From: Candidatus Zixiibacteriota bacterium
Lineage (GTDB): Bacteria; Zixibacteria; MSB-5A5; GN15; PGXB01
Length of the DNA: 18,747 nt
Assembly: GCA_030591405.1 (NCBI GenBank)
Contig: JAUVBC010000006.1
Location: 1-18,747, forward strand
Reading direction: 5' to 3'
Shown here: in pieces, positions 12,800 through 18,747 of the stretch
Layout: each line of letters opens with the position of its first letter
Numbering within the stretch: the first letter of the stretch is position 1
The notes under the pieces: generated by a model
Told to the model about the DNA's origin: nothing
The model's database searches: none
The model's input: only the letters and a program-made list of their open reading frames with translations
Position numbers and translations under genes: made by a program

Positions 12800-14506
12800 C
12801 TATTTCACTTTTGAGCCGGTTATTTTTGTCTCGCTCATACTGATTTCGCATCCGGTAACCTGATTTTTTTCATCGGTTAAAAACGTGATATAAAATTCGG
12901 CTACCCCATGAAAGAACTCAGTTTTTGACCTTGCAAAAATTTCAATTGTTTCGGCGCCGCCAACTGAAACAAAAAGTCTGGCGCCTTCATTAAATACAAG
13001 CATCGCAAATTTGTTATCATCATTATCAGTAAATGATTCCAGCCAATATTCACCAACATATTTTTCAATTATATCTTGTGATAGATACAACGGTGCGACT
13101 AACAATTTTGTTTTCAAAACTGATGCAATAGAATCTGAGACATTGATTCTTTCGCCCCCGGGATAGAGCATATTATCATCAATAATTGAAATTTCTGCTA
13201 TACTATCGGCGCCGTTACGATTAAAGACCAGAAGCCGGGTATGATCGGCGGCAAAGAAAAATGTATCTTTCCCTTGAGGTAATATCTGCATTAACGGTTG
13301 TTGTGACAAATTTGTAAATAATGAATCCTCAATAACATCAACCATCCGAAAAAGTTTATCATCAATCCGATAAAGACCGGCATATTCATTTAGTATGGTT
13401 TTGTCAATTTCCATTGGCGTTTTTCTGGTCGGCCAGGTATATGGTTGCTTGAAAATTATCGCTGCTATCCCGCGGGCAATCTTTTTGACCGGCGCTTCAT
13501 CCTCATTGCTCAAGACAACAATACATAGATGTTTATCGGGCCACCGATCATAAATGGAATTAAAACCATCCAGAAAGCCACCATGGTAAATATGTTTTTG
13601 AGCAAATCTTTCTTCGGTGATGCAGCCGTACCCGTATCCTTCCATATTGGGGGTAAACATCAATTCTATTGACGTCTTGCTCAAGATTGATCCATCATAC
13701 AGCGCCTGATCCCAAAGCAGCAAATCACCAACTGTCGAATATAAGGCTCCGGCCGAATGCAGGAGAGAAAAGTGAATTGGCGTGGCATCGATTAATTTGC
13801 CATGCTCCTCAAGAGTATAACCATCGGCCCGATATGGAATCCCGGCATCTTTTCGCGCATACCCGGTATTAAACATTCCTGCCGGCTTTAGTATTTTGCG
13901 ATGTAAATAAGCTTCATATGATTGCCCCGACACTTTTTCAATAATTTGCCCAAGTATAATATAGTTGGAATTGCTGTAACCAAATTTCGTTCCCGGTTCA
14001 AATTCAAGAGGTTTGTTTTTTACATAGTCTATAATTTCTTCGGGCGGGATATATATCATTCGCCGCAGAAGTATCTCAGGATCATCGGTATAATTTGGTA
14101 TTCCAGAAGTATGCGACAAAAGATGGTGAATTGTTATTTTATCACCATTAGTTTTTGAATATTGGGGTAGATATAAAGATATCGGATCATCTAAATGAAG
14201 CAATCCGTCTTCCTGAAGTTTCAATATCGCAGCGACTGTAAGCTGTTTTGTGATTGAGCCGATATAAAACCTGGTTTCCGGCGTGTTTGGTTCACCAATC
14301 TGAAGATTAGCCATCCCATAACCGCGGCTCAGGATTACCTTTCCATTAACTGCTACCAGTGCGGCGCCTTCAAACTGCCATTGATGCTGCGCGGCAAAAA
14401 GGTAATCATCCAATCGCTTCTCCAGCTGTTTACATCCGATAAGCAAAAAAAGAGGGAGAATTAAGCCAAATAACAAAAAATATTTTTTATTTATTACCAA
14501 AAGCAT
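12800..14506 (-). CDS. Serine beta-lactamase/penicillin-binding-protein-like lipoprotein
   Basis: A 568-residue serine hydrolase of the class C beta-lactamase/DD-peptidase fold. Residues 1-25 form a lipoprotein signal with lipobox LIGC (C25). Residues about 30-345 are the catalytic domain: SITK with nucleophile S84 and K87, YSN with Y177 and N179, and an HGG at 308-310 in the place of the third KTG-type motif. Residues about 360-568 are an extra all-beta tail (EYAGLYRIDDKLFRMV, EKYVGEYWLESF) like the C-terminal domains often attached to these peptidases. Many relatives act on D-amino peptides or cell-wall fragments rather than on antibiotics, so resistance should not be assumed. The ATG at 14506 has only a weak ribosome site (GATAGG). 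It is the most upstream gene of the minus-strand block; TonB receptor 2 follows after about 175 bp with its own putative operator. Confidence 0.9.
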   Translation of the reverse strand: MLLVINKKYFLLFGLILPLFLLIGCKQLEKRLDDYLFAAQHQWQFEGAALVAVNGKVILSRGYGMANLQIGEPNTPETRFYIGSITKQLTVAAILKLQEDGLLHLDDPISLYLPQYSKTNGDKITIHHLLSHTSGIPNYTDDPEILLRRMIYIPPEEIIDYVKNKPLEFEPGTKFGYSNSNYIILGQIIEKVSGQSYEAYLHRKILKPAGMFNTGYARKDAGIPYRADGYTLEEHGKLIDATPIHFSLLHSAGALYSTVGDLLLWDQALYDGSILSKTSIELMFTPNMEGYGYGCITEERFAQKHIYHGGFLDGFNSIYDRWPDKHLCIVVLSNEDEAPVKKIARGIAAIIFKQPYTWPTRKTPMEIDKTILNEYAGLYRIDDKLFRMVDVIEDSLFTNLSQQPLMQILPQGKDTFFFAADHTRLLVFNRNGADSIAEISIIDDNMLYPGGERINVSDSIASVLKTKLLVAPLYLSQDIIEKYVGEYWLESFTDNDDNKFAMLVFNEGARLFVSVGGAETIEIFARSKTEFFHGVAEFYITFLTDEKNQVTGCEISMSETKITGSKVK

Positions 14507-14674
14507 AAACCTATCATATGTTATAATCTTAGTTCCAAATATTGGCTATTAAATATAAATAATCAAGTCATCAGATTTGAAGAAACCGATAAAGGGAATC
14601 AGGAATTTTTGAAATAAACTATTTTATAATTTTTCGATATTAAATGAGAACTTGAAAGTTCTTGATATTGAATA

Positions 14675-14707
14675 GTCAACCCCGCTTTTCTTACCAATAG
14701 CAAGAAC
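14675..14707. repeat. 33-bp direct repeat, copy 2 (tRNA-end core plus recombinase tail codons)
   Basis: This is the same-orientation partner of 837-869, 29/33 identical, with exact 13-bp blocks at both ends. It contains GTCAACCCCG, the last ten bases of the tRNA-like fragment, but the T-arm present in copy 1 is absent to its left. The loss of homology exactly at GTC is what a recombination junction would leave. Confidence 0.7.
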
Positions 14708-14784
14708 CTACAAATATCTCTTTCTGGCAGAACGACGGATTTCTGGGAGCTTAAAAGCCAACCTAAAAGTTCTGAGTTCTGCAT
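14675..14784 (-). pseudogene. Degraded 3' end of a second serine recombinase gene
   Basis: On the minus strand VVLPERDIC is followed, after a frame change, by VLAIGKKSGVD. This parallels VVHYTFPLDNKKR...EVLAIDKISGVD in the recombinase at the left end of the window. The VLAI-SGVD part is supported by the 33-bp DNA repeat; the portion upstream of it is weak. No recombinase body is recognisable further upstream, so only the last codons survive. Confidence 0.4.
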
Positions 14785-15053
14785 GGTTCGGGGAGCTTTA
14801 TTATATTGTTATACAACAACTTACGAAACCCATTAGACGTCATTGGAATTTCCAAAATAGATCAATTTATTATAATTTCCTGTTTTTGAATTAGTTGTTT
14901 CCCTATTCCATTCAGAACCAATCAAATATTGTCGATAAATTAATATAGTAAATGGGGCAATTTGGGCGAGGCCGAAACAGCCATTGGGAAAATCAATCTG
15001 TCTAAATCCCAGAATTTATAAATATAATATATTAGTGTGGGAGTATTGCAAAA

Positions 15054-17906
15054 ATGAATATACCGCAAATCGATAATAAACTACAAATAGAAGCGGCTTT
15101 TATGCAGAATAACCCCGCTCCTGTCATGCAAGTTAGCTTGGATGGGTATGTAAAAGTATTAAATCCGGCCGCCCTGGAAATATTTGGAAAAGAAGCACCT
15201 AAAGAATCTATTTTTATTCTTCTTCCCGGTTTAGATAAATCAATTTTTCGTGACATTGGTTCTGAAAAGTTAACTCAGTATCAAATCACGGTGGGTAATC
15301 GGAGTTTCCTTTTTACTATAAGGAAAGATGAAAAAACGGATTCCCTATATTTCTTTGGTGCTGACATAACCGAGTATAAACAGGCCGACAAAAAATTGCA
15401 GGCCAGCGAAAATAAATTGCGAACTCTTTACGAATCTTCCAGTGATGCAATTATGCTGCTTGGTGAAAAAGGATTCATCAATTGCAATGCCGCCACATTG
15501 AAAATATTCGGTTGTGCCAGTTCAGAGGAGTTCTGCAGCAAACATCCTGCCGATCTGTCGCCGCCAACGCAACCGTGCGGCACCGACTCAATTACGCTTG
15601 CTATGGAGCAAATTGCAATCGCGGATAAGAACGGAAGTAATAGATTCGAAGGGGTACATAAACGCTTGGATGGCAATTCATTTTCTGCAGAAGTTTTACT
15701 CACCGCGATATGTTTGGATGAAAAGAACGTGATTCTTGCAACGGTACGTGATATCACCGAACGGAAACGGGCTGAAGAAAATCAGAAAAACCTTACAGAG
15801 CTTCTTATTAATTCTAATGACAAATTGGAAGATGCTCTCATAAACCGCGAATTGGCAGAGGAAGTTCTGAGTGAGAAGTCTATTGAGCTGGAAGATCGAG
15901 TTAAAGAATTAACCTGCATGTATAAAATAGCCGATGTAGTCGAAAGATGTGAGTGCTTGGAACAAATCTTCCATAATGTGGTAAAACCGATTCCTTCGGC
16001 GTGGAAGTATCCTGAAATTACCAGAGCAAAGATTCACATTTATGGTCAGGAATATGTTTCCAAGGCCTTTGAGAAAACTGAGTGGAAACTGACCAGCGAT
16101 ATTATAGTTAGTGGAGAAGTTAAAGGTTGCTTGGAGGTGTATTATCTGAAGAAGTGCCCGAATCAGTATGAGGGGCCATTCACGCAAGATGAATGCAATC
16201 TTATTAATAACATAACCCAAGCTCTTGGTAAGGCGGTTGAGCGCGAAAAGATTAAAGAAACTAATTTAATTTTGTTCAAGATATCCGAAGCAGCTTTTTC
16301 AACAAAAAATTTGGAGGAAATGCTGAAGATTATTTATCCCAATCTCGGCTTATTAATTAATACGTCAAATTTCTATGTTGCTCTTTATGATAACAAGACC
16401 GAGCTGTATTCATTCCCATTTCATGTCGACGAATATGACAGCGATACTGATCTTAAATCACTGGATCTAAGGAAGAGTCTAACTGACTACGTGCGAAGAA
16501 CAGCCAGCCCTCTTTTAATTAACAAGAAGGACTATCAACGGCTTGCGGATAGCGGCGAGGTTGGGATACTTGGTACACCTGCGGAAGTTTGGCTTGGTGC
16601 CCCACTTACATTGGGAGATAATATAATCGGCACCGTTGCAGTTCAGAGCTATAGCGACCCTAATGCATACACAAGGAATGACTTGGATATTTTGACATTT
16701 GTTTCAGAGCATATTGCAATAGCAATAGAACGTAAGAGAGCCGAAGATATATTATCTCAAACCATTAGCAGATATACCGCCATGATTAACACCGTGCCCG
16801 CCTTGATGTACATAAAGGACATTGACCATAAATATATCGAAGTCAATGAAGCATTCTGCAGACTTGTAAACAAATCTAAGGATGAAATAATTGGAAAAAA
16901 CTGTTTTGAGGTTCATTCAGAAGAATTGGCGAAGAAATACTATGCTGATGACAACTCCGTAATGGAAAATGATACGGAGATTATCAATCAGGAAGAAAAA
17001 TATATTGAAAACATTGGTGAAATAAGGTGGATTTCAAGTTCCAAAATTCCTCTGCACGATAGCAACGGAAAAGTTTCCGGTCTTGTGGGACTGGCCCAGG
17101 ATATTACCGAACAGTATATAGGTCGCCAACAATTAATACAATCAGATAAACTGGCTGGGATTGGGCAGCTTGCCGCCGGTGTGGCACATGAGATAAACAA
17201 TCCAGTGGGATATATAAATTCCAATCTCAACACCATGGGCAAGTATCTAAAAAAGGTAAATGAATTTATTGAAGGACAAGATAAGAGCACGTCAGAGGAC
17301 TTGGAAAATATTAAGGAAATGCTGAAAGATTTTACCGATGCAATCAATGAATCTATGGAAGGGACCAACAGAGTCAAACAACTTGTGAGTGATCTGAAAA
17401 GTTTTTCCCGGGTGGACAGAGCTGAAAAGGAGCATACCGATATTAATGAGGGAATCAATACTACTCTGAATGTTGTAAGGAATGAGATAAAATATAAAGC
17501 AGAGGTCAAAAAAGAGCTTGGCGAAATTCCTGAACTCTACTGCATGCCCAATCAACTTAATCAAGTATTCATGAATCTATTGGTTAATTCCGCGCATGCC
17601 ATCGAAAAAGAAAACGGTTTGATAACCATAAAAACCTGGGCGGACGATGGGAATATTTACATTTCAATTGCAGATGACGGGGTAGGCATACCTGAGAAAA
17701 ATATCAAAAAACTGTTTGAACCATTTTTTACAACAAAAGATGTTGGTAAAGGGACGGGATTAGGGTTGAGCCTCTCATACGATATCATAAAAAAGCATAA
17801 AGGTTTTATTAATGTCAGGAGCGAGGTTGGTGTAGGGACTGAATTTACTATTACTTTGCCTCTGGAGGGCATAGATGAAAGAAAAACTGAGTCTGTTACT
17901 TGTTGA
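15054..17906 (+). CDS. Cytoplasmic multi-PAS/GAF sensor histidine kinase
   Basis: A 950-residue kinase with no membrane segment, so it should sense internal signals. Order: PAS about 12-108; PAS about 120-238 (ends ATVRDITERKRAEE); coiled coil 240-288; GAF-like domain about 289-400; GAF about 405-560 (WLGAPLTLGDNIIGTVAVQS); PAS about 572-688 (ends GLAQDITEQ); HisKA with H712 in AAGVAHEINNPVGYINSN; HATPase with N box MNLLVNSAHAI (N841, N845), G1 DDGVG (874-878), F box FEPFFTT and G2 GKGTGLGLS. All catalytic motifs are intact. GGAG lies about 11 bases before the ATG at 15054. The next gene, a receiver protein, overlaps the last 32 bp, so the two are translationally coupled and are very likely partners. 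The signal is unknown; no heme or flavin motif stands out. Confidence 0.93.
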   Translation: MNIPQIDNKLQIEAAFMQNNPAPVMQVSLDGYVKVLNPAALEIFGKEAPKESIFILLPGLDKSIFRDIGSEKLTQYQITVGNRSFLFTIRKDEKTDSLYFFGADITEYKQADKKLQASENKLRTLYESSSDAIMLLGEKGFINCNAATLKIFGCASSEEFCSKHPADLSPPTQPCGTDSITLAMEQIAIADKNGSNRFEGVHKRLDGNSFSAEVLLTAICLDEKNVILATVRDITERKRAEENQKNLTELLINSNDKLEDALINRELAEEVLSEKSIELEDRVKELTCMYKIADVVERCECLEQIFHNVVKPIPSAWKYPEITRAKIHIYGQEYVSKAFEKTEWKLTSDIIVSGEVKGCLEVYYLKKCPNQYEGPFTQDECNLINNITQALGKAVEREKIKETNLILFKISEAAFSTKNLEEMLKIIYPNLGLLINTSNFYVALYDNKTELYSFPFHVDEYDSDTDLKSLDLRKSLTDYVRRTASPLLINKKDYQRLADSGEVGILGTPAEVWLGAPLTLGDNIIGTVAVQSYSDPNAYTRNDLDILTFVSEHIAIAIERKRAEDILSQTISRYTAMINTVPALMYIKDIDHKYIEVNEAFCRLVNKSKDEIIGKNCFEVHSEELAKKYYADDNSVMENDTEIINQEEKYIENIGEIRWISSSKIPLHDSNGKVSGLVGLAQDITEQYIGRQQLIQSDKLAGIGQLAAGVAHEINNPVGYINSNLNTMGKYLKKVNEFIEGQDKSTSEDLENIKEMLKDFTDAINESMEGTNRVKQLVSDLKSFSRVDRAEKEHTDINEGINTTLNVVRNEIKYKAEVKKELGEIPELYCMPNQLNQVFMNLLVNSAHAIEKENGLITIKTWADDGNIYISIADDGVGIPEKNIKKLFEPFFTTKDVGKGTGLGLSLSYDIIKKHKGFINVRSEVGVGTEFTITLPLEGIDERKTESVTC

Positions 17907-18741
17907 CGATGAACAAAATATCCTAAAATCGCTTAAGCGTCTCCTGATTGATGTTGACTGCAAAGTATTAACAGCCGAATCAGGCGAGGACGGTCTAAAG
18001 CTGCTTGAAAGTAACAATATCCAGGTGGTCGTTTCGGACTATCGAATGCCTGGAATGAATGGAGTTGAATTTCTAAATAAAGTGAAGGAAAAATATCCGG
18101 ATACCATCAGGATTGTTTTAAGCGGTTATGCCGATGCCGGTGTGATTGTTGAAGCTATCAATATGGGACATGTATATAAATTCATACCTAAACCATGGGA
18201 CGACCAGAATCTTCTGACAACTGTTAAAGATGCATTTGAAAGACACTGGCTGCAAAAAGAAAATACTGAATTGTATGGCGAGCTTTCGATAAAATACAAA
18301 GAACTGCAGAATCTTACCAAAACTCTTGAAGAAAGAGTCAGCGAACGAACCAGGGATATAGAATTCAAAAATAAGGCCTTAACGGTAGCACAAAATATTC
18401 TTAATTACCTCCCGGTTGGTGTGATTGGTATTGATTCTGAAGCAACAGTCGTATATATGAATAAATCATTGTCGGAGTTTATCGACACCAAAAGATTATT
18501 ACTGGGAGAATCTGCCAAATTGGGGTTAGAAGATAATATCTTTGAGATGATGATGGCTTCGCTGGAGGAACAGAAATCATTTTCCTTGATTATTAATGAG
18601 ACTCAGGGATTTGGCATAATATGCTCACCATTACCGGATAAATCAGGAGTAATGGGTCTGTTGGCCTGTTTTGATATCTTAAAGTACAAAAAAACAAACC
18701 CCTATTGTGCAAAACTTACAGGAGTTAATGATGGCCAATAA
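17875..18741 (+). CDS. Response regulator with receiver, coiled coil and PAS domain, no DNA-binding output
   Basis: A 288-residue protein. The receiver (about 6-118) has D11/D12, phospho-acceptor D55 in VVSDYRMPGMNG, S83 in VLSGYAD and K106-P-W (IPKPW). The SDYRMP...SGYAD...KPW signature is typical of receivers that precede HD-GYP or kinase domains, but here a coiled coil (about 124-170, LEERVSERTRDIEFKNKAL) and a single PAS-like domain (about 172-270, LPVGVIGIDSEATVVYMNKS) end the protein. There is no helix-turn-helix, cyclase or phosphodiesterase. It may pass its signal by protein contact or feed a further kinase. GGAGG 6 bases before the ATG fixes the start inside the kinase gene. The stop overlaps the start of the next gene, indicating an operon of at least three genes. 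Confidence 0.88.
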   Translation: MKEKLSLLLVDDEQNILKSLKRLLIDVDCKVLTAESGEDGLKLLESNNIQVVVSDYRMPGMNGVEFLNKVKEKYPDTIRIVLSGYADAGVIVEAINMGHVYKFIPKPWDDQNLLTTVKDAFERHWLQKENTELYGELSIKYKELQNLTKTLEERVSERTRDIEFKNKALTVAQNILNYLPVGVIGIDSEATVVYMNKSLSEFIDTKRLLLGESAKLGLEDNIFEMMMASLEEQKSFSLIINETQGFGIICSPLPDKSGVMGLLACFDILKYKKTNPYCAKLTGVNDGQ

Positions 18742-18747
18742 ACCTAA
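18731..18747 (+). CDS. Start of a third gene in the kinase operon (runs off the window)
   Basis: AGGAG at 18720-18724 is followed by ATGATGGCCAATAAACC, opening a new frame (MANKP...) inside the last codons of the response regulator. An ATG three bases earlier is also possible. Only five codons are visible, so nothing can be said about the product. The overlap mirrors the kinase/regulator overlap and suggests a third two-component element. Confidence 0.55.

Larger units (their letters stand above)
14507..15053. other. Divergent intergenic region with recombinase relic
   Basis: It separates the minus-strand lipoprotein gene from the plus-strand kinase gene and must hold both promoters. A TATAAT at 15023-15028 is close to the kinase start but lacks a good -35. 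The middle contains the second 33-bp repeat and a degraded recombinase tail (14675-14784). No intact gene is evident: the 61-codon frame on the minus strand at 14599-14784 runs out of phase with the recombinase relic. Confidence 0.45.

Noticed and set aside
12800..14506. Antibiotic-resistance beta-lactamase
   Set aside because: Fold and motifs are shared with DD-peptidases and esterases; the lipid anchor and long C-terminal tail argue against assuming antibiotic hydrolysis.
14599..14784. A 61-residue protein on the minus strand
   Set aside because: The frame runs out of phase with the recombinase tail relic it overlaps, and it lacks a family match or convincing ribosome site.
1..18747. CRISPR array, rRNA, riboswitch or replication origin
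   Set aside because: No regularly spaced identical repeats with unique spacers, no conserved rRNA segments and no clustered DnaA boxes were seen on reading.

Overview
The window (18,747 bp, moderately AT-rich) looks like a chromosome segment of a Gram-negative, probably uncultured bacterium. Two very large TonB-dependent receptors and two lipoproteins show an outer membrane. The C-terminal dockerin repeats of the form DVNxDxxxNILDVVYLIN resemble those abundant in candidate phylum Zixibacteria and relatives; this placement is an inference from memory of sequence style, not a search result.

Layout. Positions 1-1340 are mobile-element wreckage. The 3' tip of an IS3-family element has inserted into a large serine recombinase gene. 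That recombinase reading frame is itself scrambled: its C-terminal part comes before its middle part, joined at a fragment resembling a tRNA 3' end. From 1962 to 14506 all genes lie on the minus strand, in this transcription order: a serine beta-lactamase-like lipoprotein (14506-12800); TonB receptor 2 plus a beta-helix lipoprotein (12625-8269, an operon closed by a hairpin terminator); TonB receptor 1 (8030-5055, with terminator); a beta-helix protein with a dockerin (4673-2862, with terminator); and an orphan PhoB-type response regulator (2657-1962). From 15054 onward the plus strand carries a cytoplasmic PAS/GAF histidine kinase overlapping a response regulator with a PAS domain, and the start of a third gene runs off the end.

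How it may work together. Two paralogous 'TonB receptor + secreted beta-helix protein' units lie side by side. One beta-helix protein is lipid-anchored and the other carries a dockerin. Three promoter regions (response regulator, TonB receptor 1, TonB receptor 2) carry three direct repeats of the type YTAAYA at an exact 11-bp period, the arrangement bound by PhoB/PhoP-type regulators. The simplest reading is a small self-regulated regulon in which the PhoB-like protein controls uptake and surface proteins, possibly under phosphate limitation. The regulator, ligand and signal are all inferred.

A second structural clue is a 33-bp direct repeat (29/33 identical) at 837-869 and 14675-14707, made of the tRNA-like 3' end plus the last codons of the recombinase. 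It brackets nearly all the minus-strand genes and suggests that this 13.8-kb block is, or once was, an integrated element in a tandem array.
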